In this document: positions 39,330-50,325 of the stretch, piece after piece
Layout of the letters: each line of letters begins with the position of its first letter
Numbering within the stretch: position 1 is the stretch's first letter
Assembly (NCBI GenBank): GCA_949751835.1
Contig: CATKHK010000027.1
Coordinates: forward strand, 372,001 to 436,000
DNA: 64,000 nt
Direction of reading: 5' to 3'
Source of the DNA: Blepharisma japonicum
Lineage: Eukaryota; Ciliophora; Heterotrichea; Heterotrichida; Blepharismidae
Program-made: the position numbers and the translations under genes
The notes under the pieces: generated by a model
Told to the model about the DNA's origin: nothing
Databases searched by the model: none
Seen by the model: the letters and a program-made list of their open reading frames with translations, nothing else

Positions 39330-41168
39330 ATGGACTCTTCCAAGCTTCCCAAGCTCCCAGGCTTCTCATTCAATGACCCAACCAAAACCAATTTTCATAA
39401 GCATCAAATGTTTGCTGTAAGAGACGGCCACATGACAGAAAGCACAAAATTCCAACAAGAAAATGCTTCCCCACAGCTTATTGACGAGCTCCGAAACTCT
39501 ATGACACAGCTCGCCTACAACACCTCTTCTGGCAAACCAAAAACCCCTGACAATGTTGCAATTCCAAGAAATCCTCCAGCATGGATAAAATACGACCGCC
39601 AAGTCCTTCGCTTTAATGCGTATTTCCAAGAACCTGTCCATGAAAGCTCCACTGAAAATTTCCGCGTTCGTAAGTGTGTTATTATGTTTCATTTGGATGA
39701 CGAAACCACTTATGTAACTGAGCCACGTGTTGAGAACAGTGGGATCCCTCAAGGCGTTTTTATAAAAAAGCATAGAGTCCCTAAAGGAGATGGGACCTAT
39801 TTCACATGGCAAGATTTCGCATTAAGATCCAACGTAAACATGTATGGGCGAGTTTTCAGGATTGTTGACTGTGACGAATTCACCAGAAACTTCTACGAAG
39901 AACAAGGTATTGATTTAGGCTCTGGAGAAGGTTTCCCTGATGACAGATTTGACATGACTAGGCTCATGGTGAATTTTAAACAACCTCCAGAAGATGCTAT
40001 GGCCGTTAAAGAATATAATGAAGTAAAATTAGGCGGTGGACATCCGAATAGAAATTTAAGAAGCTTTGTCGAAAATGATAGAAAAGTCCTGAGCTTCGAT
40101 GTGATGTGGAATGATACTTCTTATGATGGAGGGATCAAATTTTATAAGATGAATTATTACTTGTTTGATCAAACTATGGAAATTAAAGAGCTTAGACAGG
40201 TAAATACAGGAAATGAAACTTTTCCAATGATGCTTAGAAGGATGAAGGTTCCAAAAGCACCAATACTGACCCCATGCCCAGCACTGGCACTTAGAAATGA
40301 AGAGTATTATATTCCTAATGATTTGGTGTTGGGGAATTCCATACAAGTCTATGGAAAGGATCTATTAGTTTGTGATTGTGATGAATACACCAAAAGATGG
40401 TACAGAGAAGAGCTTGGAATTGAAGTCAAGCCAGTCCATATCCCACGCTCAAAAAATATTATGCCACCTAACCCAATTCCCCCTCACAATGGCTACGGTA
40501 CCGAAGAAGATTCTATAGGAAATGTCTTAAGACTTCAGCCAAATGCACCGAAACCTGACATGTATAAAATGTTTGACAACGATCAGCATATCCTTCGTTT
40601 TGAGGCCAAACTAGTCAGCTCAAACCCTGAAGACGAGCTAGGGAAATTTATTTTGTCATTTTACCCAGGTGATGACACCATCAAAGTCTATCAAGTTGTC
40701 GATAAAAATTCAGGAGTGGTCGGAGGAAAATTCCTTGAAAGGAGAAAATTCAAGAATCCATATAGCAATCAATACTACCAGCCAAAAGACTGCGTAATCG
40801 GTAACACTTTGATACTTCAAGGATACAGATTTTTGCTGGTGCATTGTGATGAGTATACATTTAGCTTTATGGAAGAGAGACCGACTGAGTACCCACAGGC
40901 AAGTATTCCAATGATTTTGAGGAAAATAATGGGATTTTCGAGAAAATATGGGTCTCCTCAGGAATTCTTGGTACTTGTACTGAGAAATATTGATCCAAGC
41001 TTAGGGAAAAATGTGCAGTATAAGGTCTTTTTAGAGGCTATTGAAAAGCTTGGAATTAAACTGACCTTACAAGAGGAAGCGTCATTGATCAGAAAATGGA
41101 ATAAAGGAAGCCAGGGACAATACATCATTAATTTAGAAGACGCATATAATGCATTGATAAACGCTTAA
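39330..41168 (+). CDS. EFHC1/RIB72-type protein with three DM10 domains, 612 aa
   Basis: The protein starts MDSSKLPKLPGFSFNDPTKT, the family opening (LPxLPGxSFxDPTKTxFHK). Three DM10 domains follow: about residues 85-190 (VLRFNAYFQEPVHESSTENF), 245-355 (VLSFDVMWNDTSYDGGIKFY) and 415-520 (ILRFEAKLVSSNPEDELGKF). The C terminus carries an EF-hand-like pair (KVFLEAIEKLGIKLTLQEEA). EFHC1 and RIB72 are microtubule inner proteins lining the A-tubule of ciliary doublets; EFHC1 is mutated in human epilepsy. For a heavily ciliated cell it should be abundant, and it uses only TGG for Trp. Length matches EFHC1 (about 640). Confidence 0.95.
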   Translation: MDSSKLPKLPGFSFNDPTKTNFHKHQMFAVRDGHMTESTKFQQENASPQLIDELRNSMTQLAYNTSSGKPKTPDNVAIPRNPPAWIKYDRQVLRFNAYFQEPVHESSTENFRVRKCVIMFHLDDETTYVTEPRVENSGIPQGVFIKKHRVPKGDGTYFTWQDFALRSNVNMYGRVFRIVDCDEFTRNFYEEQGIDLGSGEGFPDDRFDMTRLMVNFKQPPEDAMAVKEYNEVKLGGGHPNRNLRSFVENDRKVLSFDVMWNDTSYDGGIKFYKMNYYLFDQTMEIKELRQVNTGNETFPMMLRRMKVPKAPILTPCPALALRNEEYYIPNDLVLGNSIQVYGKDLLVCDCDEYTKRWYREELGIEVKPVHIPRSKNIMPPNPIPPHNGYGTEEDSIGNVLRLQPNAPKPDMYKMFDNDQHILRFEAKLVSSNPEDELGKFILSFYPGDDTIKVYQVVDKNSGVVGGKFLERRKFKNPYSNQYYQPKDCVIGNTLILQGYRFLLVHCDEYTFSFMEERPTEYPQASIPMILRKIMGFSRKYGSPQEFLVLVLRNIDPSLGKNVQYKVFLEAIEKLGIKLTLQEEASLIRKWNKGSQGQYIINLEDAYNALINA

Positions 41169-41415
41169 AAGGCAAAGTAGGTTTGCTCTAATAGATGGAT
41201 TTTAAGTTAATCAATCTGAATAAATAAAATAAATATCAAGCATCTATATTCTTTTACATCCTGTTAAGTTGGCTAGTCTAGCCTATAGCAGAATAATATT
41301 AATTTCACCAAAATACCAAATTTCATTAATATTTCCCAAAATGATAACGAGGAGAAAAATACTTAAAATTAATTATTCATTTTCATAATAAATAACAAAA
41401 TAATCACATTCCAGG

Positions 41416-42636
41416 ATGGAGCGCTATATGAAGAATACTCATACATTTGCTGAAGAAAGTTTGGTGAAAACTTCTTTGCTAATTAAAGGTCTTGCAGGTG
41501 TAGTTTTTGTTGTGGTTATTCCATTAGAGCTTCTTATAAGCTCAACGCTGCGAGATTGGGGTGGAAGCTTAATTTATGATATACAAGAATATCGCACTCA
41601 AGCCTTAGATAATTTCTTCAAATATGTATCATATATTGGTGACAGCTGACTTATTATAGTTTTAGGTCCTGCATTTTACAACTTTTTCGACACAAGAAAA
41701 GCAATTAAATTAATTATCATCTCATCATTTACAGGATTTATTACTAGTTTTTTGCAGCTGCTTTTCCAAGAGCCCAGACCATTTTGAACAAGTAGTGATA
41801 TAAGAGGAATTACTTGTGATCTAGGCTTTGCGGACCCATCTTTTCATATGATGATGGGAACAGTATTTTTCTTTACACTTGCAATAGATTTTTTCCATAA
41901 GTGGAGGGATATGTATAGATATACTGCTTATTTCCTTTTATTTTTAATATTATCGTTGCTTGGGTTCAGCAGGGTTTATCTTGGAGAACAATTTCCTCAT
42001 CAGGTTATTATGGGCTTATGTTACTCTTTTATATATCTGACTGCAGTTTTTGCGTTTGATAGGTCACTTTTAGATTTGACGATAAAAAGTAGCTTCAATT
42101 ATAAAGCAAATAGAAAATATATTGTATATTGGTTTGTAGGAACAATGTTTTTGCTATTAGCATCAATCACTGTATTTGATGTCATCACTTTAAACAATAG
42201 TGTCAGCTACACTTGAATAAAAAACTCCACTAAACATTGCAGCTTAAGCTATAAAGTAAGCGGCTCACAGTCTTTTTACTACTCTGCATGAATATTTTAT
42301 AACTTAGGCCTTGTCTCAAGCTCAATGCTTTCTGGAAAATACATTTCTATGTTTTGGTGGTGCACAGAGATCTGAAAACGATGAATCCGCTTTTTTATTG
42401 CAGTTGCAACTAGTGTTGGAATTTATTTCGCATTTAGTAATCAATAATTAGACCAAATCGATACATCTGATGTCACAACCACCTATGTGTGGCATTATGT
42501 TTTTCCTTATTTTTTAATGGCTACTGTATATGGAGGAATCCTTCCATTGGTTTTTGTAAAAATGCAGCTGGCAATGAAAATATCTCCTGCTGTAGACCAA
42601 GAAAATGAATTAATGACGCTAAGCGAGATAGATTAA
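41416..42636 (+). CDS. Glucose-6-phosphatase/PAP2-like membrane protein lacking the nucleophile His
   Basis: ATG 41416, 15-nt intron at 42437-42451, TGAs as Trp (GDSWLIIVLG, SYTWIKNSTK, YYSAWIFYN), stop TAA 42634-42636, 401 residues, about nine membrane helices. The three PAP2 motifs appear in order, with changes. Motif 1 keeps Arg121-Pro122 (QEPRPFW) but has Gln114 where Lys is expected. Motif 2 is PSFH (His144) instead of PSGH. Motif 3 is SRVYLGEQFPHQVIMG, which keeps Ser185-Arg186 but has Gln192 where the phosphohistidine His of G6PC (SRIYLAAHFPHQV) lies. Helix pattern and FPHQV place it near glucose-6-phosphatase. Catalysis is doubtful. It stops 2 bp from the stop of the convergent kinesin gene. 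Confidence 0.85.
42437..42451 (+). other. 15-nt intron (GTAATCAATAATTAG)
   Basis: Phase-1 intron (A|AC Asn), A at position 10. Retention reads AGT-AAT-CAA-TAA. Confidence 0.85.
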
Positions 42637-42638
42637 AA

Positions 42639-44822
42639 TTAAAAATTATTAGATAACGTTCTTAGTTGATCTAAAATAGCTGTATATTTATCAGCTTTTC
42701 CTCCCCTCATTGTTTTCTTTATTTTTGAATTAAAGTTCAAGCCAGTGTGCCCAGTGACAGAAAGTCTTGGCATTGTGCTTGGGGCTTCAACTTCTTTCAT
42801 TAATTCTTGAATTTGTTCGTCAGATTGTCGTAACTGCTCTTTTATCTTTAAATAATTATTTTCTGAAATTTTTAATTTTTCTGTAAGTCTTTGGATTTTT
42901 TTTTCATGAATATTTTTATCGACTACTAAAGAAGATTTTTGGTTCGTTAACTGACGATACATCATCGAAAGTTGGACCAATCTTCTCTCTAATATACAAT
43001 TTTTCTTTCTTTCTTCTTGGACATCAAAAGGCAATGAATTTTCTAAATCTGTGTATCTTTCTTTGAAATCTTCAAACTCAACTTCAAGCTCGATTAGTTG
43101 TCTTATTTTTGCATGCAAATCTTTTGCAAGCCTTTTTCTGTCTTCAAGTAAGGATTTTTCATTGAGATTTTCAGATGCAGTGCAAATTAAATCTACTTGG
43201 TTTAAAGATTCATGATATTTGCTAATGACTGCTATTTCTTTTTGCTCTTTTTCTATTTTGCTTTGAGATCTTGGGGCATATTCATATCTTTGTTTCAAAA
43301 ATTCGATTTCTGCTTCTTTTTCTACCAATCTATTCTCAATAAACTCTTTTGTCTCATTTATGTTAGTAAATTCTGACTGAATTGACTCTATAGTTATTTT
43401 CAGCTTTTCAATAATTTCGTCCTTTTCTTTTGACTCTTTCTCAAAATCAATTGCTTCTCTATGCTGTGTCTTGAGTTTTTCATATTCATTTCTTACTTTT
43501 ACAAATTCTATCTGCAGCTGTGTAAGAGTATCTTTAAATTTTGATTTTTCTTCTACTTCATTTGAAAGGATTTCTCTAGTTTCCTCAAGTTCTTGTATAA
43601 GATCAGCATATTCAGTTCTTGTATCACTTTCAAACAGTCCACTATCATCAATAGTAGTAGACTGAGAAATTGATAACCCAGCCCTCATTAGTGTTTCCTC
43701 TAATTTTTTGATTTTCATATCTTTTTTCTTTATTTCTTCTTTAGCTTCAGCTAATAGTAGTTTTAGCTCACCAACAGTAAATTCTTTATTAATTTTTGGA
43801 GTATTGGAAATTAGCTTTGCTCTGATTCCAAATCTTAATGAACTTATAGTTTCATCTTCATTATATAAAGAAGGTGAGCAAGTTATAATGACAGAGGTAA
43901 GCGAATTTCCTCCTAAAGAATCTTGAAGAATCCATGTTAATTTGGAGTCCCTGTATGGAATATGCCCTTTTGTACCTTTTGATAAAGAATTTATTACAAG
44001 TCCAAGCGCTGCTAATGATTTATTGATTTTTTTGGCTTCTTCCAATCTTGTGCCCTCTGCTCCTGTTTTAGCGACTTTTTCCGATCCAGCTAAATCAATT
44101 AAATGGAGCTTACCTGATTTTTGTGATAAATCAACTGTGTTTGTCTGAGAAACTGTCAAGGTAAAGATCGAGTGGGATCGGGAAGAACGTTCATTCATTC
44201 TTGTAAATCCTACAACTCGATTGCTGTTCCCATATTCTAGTAGCTCATAAACTTCTTCTCCAGAAGATACGTATACTTCTGTAAGTCCTTCGAGATATAC
44301 GCCTCTTGCTTTATCTTCTCTTATTTTTAGTTTTTCTTTGTTTTCATTTAATAAATCTTTTACATCTTCCATATATAATTCACAATAAGAGACTTTTACG
44401 CTAAACTCAACTGAAGATTCTGAATCATCAATTTCAGAAAAAACTGTTGAAATTGTGCGAGGGATTATTCCCACATGATCACTGCTATCCAAGCTTGGCC
44501 CCATCATTGTATAAGTTTTCCCTGATGCAGTCTGGCCATAAGCGAAAATAGTTCCATTAAACCCATGCATTACTGAGTCTACGATTGGTTTCGCTGCTAA
44601 TTCATATACATTTTCTTGAGAAGACTCTGAAACAAAAGCGTGATCATAGTTAAAGACCTGAGGGTCCGATCCTTGCTTTGAAGGTTGAATAATTATAGAT
44701 TTGCAATCTGAAGAGATATCTATAAATTTTGTTTGAAAAATCTGTGCTTCATTAGTACTTAGAGGTCTGAATCTGCAAAAGACTCTAACATTATTTGGAT
44801 TTGTATCTCGAGTAGTTTCCAT
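42639..44822 (-). CDS. Kinesin-1-like motor protein, 727 aa
   Basis: An N-terminal kinesin motor (residues about 12-335) shows all nucleotide motifs: VRVFCRFRPLS, IFAYGQTASGKTYTMMG (P-loop 96-103), NERSSRSHSIF (switch I) and HLIDLAGSEKV (switch II). The motor ends TLRF-type SSLRFGIRAKLISNTPKINK, the FGxRAKxIxN neck typical of kinesin-1. A long coiled coil follows. Its last segment (LERRLVQLSMMYRQLTNQKS and on) resembles the tail coil of fungal/protist conventional kinesins, which lack light chains. Plus-end-directed transport along microtubules is expected. No TGA codons appear in 727 residues. The gene ends tail-to-tail with the PAP2-like gene. Confidence 0.95.
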   Translation of the reverse strand: METTRDTNPNNVRVFCRFRPLSTNEAQIFQTKFIDISSDCKSIIIQPSKQGSDPQVFNYDHAFVSESSQENVYELAAKPIVDSVMHGFNGTIFAYGQTASGKTYTMMGPSLDSSDHVGIIPRTISTVFSEIDDSESSVEFSVKVSYCELYMEDVKDLLNENKEKLKIREDKARGVYLEGLTEVYVSSGEEVYELLEYGNSNRVVGFTRMNERSSRSHSIFTLTVSQTNTVDLSQKSGKLHLIDLAGSEKVAKTGAEGTRLEEAKKINKSLAALGLVINSLSKGTKGHIPYRDSKLTWILQDSLGGNSLTSVIITCSPSLYNEDETISSLRFGIRAKLISNTPKINKEFTVGELKLLLAEAKEEIKKKDMKIKKLEETLMRAGLSISQSTTIDDSGLFESDTRTEYADLIQELEETREILSNEVEEKSKFKDTLTQLQIEFVKVRNEYEKLKTQHREAIDFEKESKEKDEIIEKLKITIESIQSEFTNINETKEFIENRLVEKEAEIEFLKQRYEYAPRSQSKIEKEQKEIAVISKYHESLNQVDLICTASENLNEKSLLEDRKRLAKDLHAKIRQLIELEVEFEDFKERYTDLENSLPFDVQEERKKNCILERRLVQLSMMYRQLTNQKSSLVVDKNIHEKKIQRLTEKLKISENNYLKIKEQLRQSDEQIQELMKEVEAPSTMPRLSVTGHTGLNFNSKIKKTMRGGKADKYTAILDQLRTLSNNF

Positions 44823-44910
44823 TGTTTAAGGTATTATTTCAACACCTTTTGGTTTACAGTTGAAATAATTAAAAAATATGGAATTAAAATTTGTAAGCTA
44901 AGAAATTAAT

Positions 44911-46713
44911 TTAGTCTTCCAATGAGAAATATCTTCCAGCCACTTTTTGTTCTCTATCTTTTTGTGAGTTTAATTTATTGATTCTTGGTCTGAAGTTAAG
45001 TGGATCTCTTCTAAATGTAATTTCCAGTTCTGATAAAAATCTGTTCATCCCTCCTACAAGTCCTTCAGGGCTTTTAGCAGTACAATTGACTGAGGGTATT
45101 CCTTCATATACGACGACTCTGTCGGCTAAATAAGTTGCCATAATGAAATCATGCTCAACGATAAAGGCGGTTTTCTTATTATTAAGAATAAATCTCTTGA
45201 TAACTTTAGCAGTAATAATTCTTTGTTCTGAATCCAAATAAGCTGAAGGTTCGTCAATCAAATAAATATTTGCTGGCTTGCCAAGCGCCAAAACAATCGC
45301 AACTCTTTGTAATTCTCCTCCAGAAAGCTGGCTTAATTCTTGATCAATAATTGGTTCAATTTGCATTGGCCTTACAACGTCAGACTGGAATTGAGGGTTA
45401 TTGATTATGTCTCTGATTTTTTTGTGGAAAAGGCCTCTTACAGTTCCTTTAAAATGAGCAGTAATTACTTGTGGCTTATAAGAAACTGCAAGTTCTGGGA
45501 CTTGTGAGCCTTCATCTGGGGCCAGTTTTCCAGCCAGCATCTTAATAAAGGTAGTTTTTCCAGTTCCATTTTGCCCAAGCATGACAATGATTTCTGAGTT
45601 GCTGAATTCTCCTGGTTCAATTGACAATGTGAATCCTTCAAAGTGTTTTACCATATTTCCATATTCATAATGTGAAGTTCTTGAGCCTTCTACGAACTCA
45701 TCAACAGCTTCAGAAAGCTTGAAATTCATAGATGTCTCTCTAAAACGCAAGTTTTCTGTCGGTACAAAGCCTTCTAAGAATACATTGATCCCTTCTCTGA
45801 CTCCAAAAGGCATAGTTACGACTCCATAAGCAGCTGGTTCTCCCCACAAGCAGCAAATAAAGTCACTCAAGTAGTCAAGAATAGCTAAATCGTGCTCTAC
45901 ACAAATTACATAATTGTTTGATGCTAGTAAACTTCTGATTGTTGTTGCTGCTTTCATACGTTGCTTCACATCAAGATATGACGAAGGCTCATCAAACATA
46001 TACACATCACTATTCTGAATCGCCACCACACAAATGGCAAACCTTTGAAGCTCACCTCCTGATAATGCTGATACTTCTTTATCAAGAAGAGGACCCATAT
46101 CTAATTCTTGTATCAAGCTGTCTAAAATTCCTTTCTGGTCTTTTGTCCTCAATACATTTCCTACCAGCCCTTTGACAGCTTTTGGGATATAATCAACATA
46201 TTGTGGCTTGATGGTCGCTTTTAAGTTTTCTTCTAAAATCCTTGTAAAGTAATTTTGCAGTTCTGAGCCTCTGAAATAGACCAAAATTTCGTTCCAATCA
46301 GGAAGGTTGTTGTAGCGACCTAAATTAGGTTTAAGCTTGCCTGAAAGGATTTTGAGGGCTGTGGATTTTCCGGTACCATTTGACCCGACTAGTCCAAGGA
46401 CTTCGCCGGCTCTTGGCATTGGCAATCTGTGGAGCTTGAACATATTGTTGCCGTATCTATGGGTTGTTTCTTTTTCTAAGTCTCTTGGAAGATTGATAAT
46501 TGTGATTGCACTGAATGGGCATCGTTTAACACAGAGACCACAGCCAATGCAGAGTTCTTCACTAATGTCGGCGACTTTGGAGGTTTTTTCAACGTCAATG
46601 CAGAGTTTTTTCGCTTTGTTGATGGGGCAAACTTTTTTGCATTCGAGAGCACACCTGTTCGGCTTGCATTTGTCTTTGTTGACAATGGCAATACGAGTAA
46701 GGGTTTCCTCCAT
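44911..46713 (-). CDS. ABCE1: ABCE1/RLI1 ribosome-recycling ATPase, 600 aa
   Basis: Full-length ABCE1. The N-terminal ferredoxin-like domain carries the Cys ligands for two 4Fe-4S clusters (Cys16, 21, 25, 29 and Cys55, 58, 61, 65). Two ABC domains follow. The first has [10 protein letters not shown] (P-loop 109-118), [11 protein letters not shown] and [10 protein letters not shown]. The second has [22 protein letters not shown] and [11 protein letters not shown] hinge/tail ([20 protein letters not shown]) precedes the end. ABCE1 splits ribosomes after termination, which matters in a ciliate with altered stop decoding since it works with eRF1. Length is standard. No TGA codons are used across the gene, in keeping with high expression. 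Confidence 0.98.
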   Translation of the reverse strand: MEETLTRIAIVNKDKCKPNRCALECKKVCPINKAKKLCIDVEKTSKVADISEELCIGCGLCVKRCPFSAITIINLPRDLEKETTHRYGNNMFKLHRLPMPRAGEVLGLVGSNGTGKSTALKILSGKLKPNLGRYNNLPDWNEILVYFRGSELQNYFTRILEENLKATIKPQYVDYIPKAVKGLVGNVLRTKDQKGILDSLIQELDMGPLLDKEVSALSGGELQRFAICVVAIQNSDVYMFDEPSSYLDVKQRMKAATTIRSLLASNNYVICVEHDLAILDYLSDFICCLWGEPAAYGVVTMPFGVREGINVFLEGFVPTENLRFRETSMNFKLSEAVDEFVEGSRTSHYEYGNMVKHFEGFTLSIEPGEFSNSEIIVMLGQNGTGKTTFIKMLAGKLAPDEGSQVPELAVSYKPQVITAHFKGTVRGLFHKKIRDIINNPQFQSDVVRPMQIEPIIDQELSQLSGGELQRVAIVLALGKPANIYLIDEPSAYLDSEQRIITAKVIKRFILNNKKTAFIVEHDFIMATYLADRVVVYEGIPSVNCTAKSPEGLVGGMNRFLSELEITFRRDPLNFRPRINKLNSQKDREQKVAGRYFSLED

Positions 46714-47375
46714 TTATTTACAAGAATAGGATAATAGAGCTATTTACTATGAATTAAGTTTGATTTACAGAGTCAATTGATCTTTCATTATTTTTTTATT
46801 AGAAATCAGATAATGATTTATTGATAAAGCTGCATATAAATGAACTATTATTTCTTCAGGAGATTATAGATCATTATGACTTAAAATTAGGACTTGAGAA
46901 TTTTATTTGCAAAATATCATATTACTATATTTTCATTACTTCATTAATATAAAGATAGAAAATATTAACGAATCTATATTAAGATTTAATGTATGCAAAC
47001 AAGTCAGGATTTATTAACTAAGTCTTTCTAAATTTATCAAAAGTTATACTATATATCAGGAGACCTATGCTAAGAGATTATCCTTTTGAAGTTAATTTTT
47101 GTTTCTTTCAGGAAATTTTACCATTAAACTGATTTTTTATTGTATTATTTTATATATTTCCGCTTATTTTAATCCCTTAAAAATAAGAAATTAACAAATT
47201 TCATTAAAAATATATTACTTTTCAGGTTCCTTAAGAGAAGCACAACTTTTAACATGCCCCATTTATCCTTGATCTTGGTATCAATTTATATCATTTTAAT
47301 GATGCTACTTTTAAAATTATTAGTTATAAGTAATATTTGATCATCTTTAGCTAATTCCTATTATGTTTTACATAA
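46714..47375. other. Spacer between divergent genes, about 0.66 kb
   Basis: AT-rich DNA between ABCE1 and PRPF3 start codons; promoters for both should lie here. A 37-codon frame at 47067-47180 that could encode a membrane peptide was seen and judged unconvincing. Confidence 0.5.
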
Positions 47376-48698
47376 ATGGATAACCCTCGAAAAAGACAAA
47401 AACTCGATGAATCTCAAGAAGAAAGATTACGCAGCCAAGACACACCAGAAGAAAAGAATAAAGAACCAATGAAAATTTCAATGGACGACAAAGGAAGACT
47501 AATTGATGAAAAAGGTAGATTTATCGATGTTGATTACAAATCCAAATTTTCATTTGACGTGAATGCTCAAAAATATGCCCAAAAGCAAAAGAAAATTGAA
47601 AAAAGATATGCCCAGCTTCCTAAAAATACACATTCAGTAAAGCCCAGAGGATTTTTCTTTGACCAAAACTTGCCAAAACAAAAAAAGGATGAAAAAAGAT
47701 TACGAGCTTTTATGTTTGGCGATAACGAGGCCCCATTACTTCTGCGAGCCAATTTAATACCAGAAGTAGAATGATGGGATCAGCCTTTACTTGACTCTCC
47801 TCATTATATCAAAAATATTGAGTCTTTAAGACCTCAAATTACAGAAGAGTTAAAAAATGTCCCAAAATTCGAGTCAAAACAAAAAATTCAAGAAATGTTT
47901 TTAAATAATGGGATCGAGAAAATTCCTTATGTGGCTTCAGCAATTACAGATAAAATTGTAAATCCTGATTTGCCTGCGCCAGATCCAGTTAATGCAACAT
48001 CTCATAATATCACAATGCACTTGACTGAAAAAGAAAGAAAAAAGCTTAAAAGATTGAAGAAAGCAGAAAGATTGAACCAAATAAGGGAAGAAATAAAGCT
48101 AGGGTTAAGAGAACCTCCACCAGATAATATAAAACTAAGCACTGTAATGAAGCTTATGTCAAAAGAAATTTCTCAAGATCCAACCAAAACTGAGCAAGAT
48201 ATAATGGAAAAGTACAACCAAAAATTGCAAAGGCATATGGAAAGAAATGAAGAGAGAAAATTATCAAAAGAAGAAAAATTAGAAAGGACGCTAAGAAAAT
48301 TGAGAAGAGACAGTGCAAGAGAAAGGAGAACTGCACTTTTTAGAATTCCAAGGGTAACTTCAAATAAAACCAAATTCAAAATATCAAAAAACGCAAGGCA
48401 GCTTGAGCTTGTAGGATTTTGTTTAGTTTTACCTGAGGCACTCCCATCTTTAATTATTGTTGAAGGAGGCAAAAGAGCAATTAAGTTTTATAAACGATTA
48501 TGCTTACATCGAATAGATTGAACAATTGAAAAAGGATCATGCGATTTAGTGTGGGAAGCTGAAATTAAAGATCCAAGTTTTTTCAAATTTAAACTTCTTG
48601 AGCTAAAATCTGAAAGTGAAGCTAGAAGGATTTTAGGAGCAAAAGGGCTAGCAAACTATTGGGATTTGGTGAAGACATGGAAAAAACCTGAGGATTAA
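47376..48698 (+). CDS. PRPF3: U4/U6 snRNP protein PRPF3 (Prp3), 440 aa
   Basis: ATG 47376 to TAA 48696-48698, crossing TGAs as Trp. IPEVEWWDQPLL (TGA TGG) is the family's near-invariant EWWD block. The PRP3 domain covers about residues 125-310 (LTEKERKKLKRLKKAERLNQ, REPPPDNIKLSTVMKLMSKE). The C-terminal DUF1115 domain covers about 330-440 (LIIVEGGKRAIKFYKRLCLH then RIDWTIEKG, again TGA). PRPF3 holds U4/U6 together in the tri-snRNP. The family's usual long N-terminal PWI region is absent, so the protein is short. Its presence fits a genome that splices 15-nt introns. Confidence 0.95.
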
Positions 48699-48801
48699 CT
48701 AATTTATATTAATATTTTATCCTAAGGCTCCTTTTTATCAATTTTTATATTTTAAAATTATATTAAAATAAAGGTTAGTCCATTTTATTACTAGGATCTG
48801 G

Positions 48802-50190
48802 CTAAAGCTCTTCTAACGTATTTGAAAGCTTTTTTAGTGTGCTTTCAAATAGCGAACAATCACTAGAATACTGTTTGATACAGTCTTCTAATTCCTTCAT
48901 TTTGTCTGATACTTTTACTTCGCTGCTCCCCAATATTTTCTGGAATTTATTCATCAAATCATTATCATCAGGTGTATTCGGGTCTACAAAATTCATATGG
49001 TAGTTATTTTCTTTGTTTTGCTTTTTTATAACAAACTTCTTTATCACATAATGCATCGAAATACTCAATGTTATGCCTACTGCCAACACTGCCCACATCC
49101 CTCCAACTTCAGTCAAGTTAATTGGCATTGTTTCTGTATCATAGCACGGATCTCCATTTGCTTCTAAAAAATAAAAATTCTCCAATGCTTTACTTTCATA
49201 ATTTTCTGTCAGCAACTGTAAAGCCTGATTTAGGCCAGCGAAAACTTTGGGATCAAAATCATCCCTAAAAATCATTGTATAATAATCATCTGCAAATATA
49301 TTCCCAACAATAGCTAACTCACAGTCCTGAGAAGCTAGAAAAATTGCTAGTGGCTTTGGCAAGGCAACTGCATCCACATTTCCATTTTTAAGATCATTTA
49401 GCATGTTTTTGCCTTCAGCTGCATCATTATTATAGCTTTTTGTAACAGCTTTAAAATAATCAAGAATAGATGCGTCCTTAGTAAAACAGCCTACTTTTTC
49501 TCCAGATAAATCTTGGTAGCTTTTTATTGTGGTATATTTTAATGATATTGAAAGTCTTGTTGCTAAATCAGCAGCATAAGCTGCTAAGAAAATATAAGAA
49601 ATCAGTCAATAACACAACTGCACAAGTCTTCCTGGGATTGTTTTAATTTTTCGATCACTTACAAGGAATAAAGAAGCATATGCTTGCCATAAAGCTTGCA
49701 AAATCCCATCGGGATATGTAAAAGAAATTGCACCTTTTTCAGAGCGCTCTATGATTCATAGCACATGCGCTACAAAAACGCCTGAAAATAGCCAGGCAAG
49801 TCATAGAGAATAATCAAAAGGTTCTAAAAATAGTCATAGAAGATTTCGAGTATTTTTATTTACAATGAGAACTAAGCCAGAATCAATTGTTGGGATTGAT
49901 AATGTAAATGAGTCATATAATTCACTTGTTATAGAAATTCCTCCAATAGCAAAATCAGCTTCCTTGTTTTTAACTTTACTTATCATGTCATCATATGATT
50001 CGCATTCAACTGTGTAGTCATTGCTTATGTTAACGTCCTCTGCCATTAATTCTAGCAAGGCTAGAGCGTATCCTGAAAAAGTTGTTGAGTTGGCTCCTAT
50101 TTCACAATTTACAATTGGAGCTCATGGACTTGTAACTACTTTATAGCAGGCAACGCTAGAAAGAATTACTAAAAAATGCAAAAGATTCAT
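48802..50190 (-). CDS. Small ionotropic glutamate receptor-like channel, 462 aa
   Basis: With TGA as Trp one frame runs from ATG 50188-50190 (MNLLHFLVILSSVACYKVVT, signal peptide) to TAA 48802-48804. It holds a ligand-binding S1 lobe (EADFAIGGISITSELYDSFT, like the periplasmic-binding/iGluR S1 motif), membrane helix M1 (LWLAWLFSGVFVAHVLWIIE), a pore segment (GILQALWQAYASLFLVSDRK), M3 (LISYIFLAAYAADLATRLSI, a variant of the SYTANLAA gate), an S2 lobe (KVGCFTKDASILDYFKAVTK) and M4 (GGMWAVLAVGITLSISMHYV), then a short cytosolic tail. There is no amino-terminal domain, so it is a minimal GluR0-like layout. Many of the Trps in M1 and around M3 are TGA. Ligand unknown; a ligand-gated cation channel is likely. 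Confidence 0.9.
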
Positions 50191-50325
50191 TTCTAATTAT
50201 TTATTTGTTTATTCAAAACAAAAACGCTTAATCTAAATAATAAATTTATGAAAAATTTAATAAGCTTATGGAATGCTATTAAAATATCATTATTATCCTA
50301 ATTTTACCTTCTTTTTAAATATTAA

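Noticed and set aside
47067-47180. 37-codon ORF with a hydrophobic helix between ABCE1 and PRPF3
   Set aside because: Reads like a one-pass membrane micropeptide, but lies in shared promoter DNA and AT-rich sequence readily gives hydrophobic codons.
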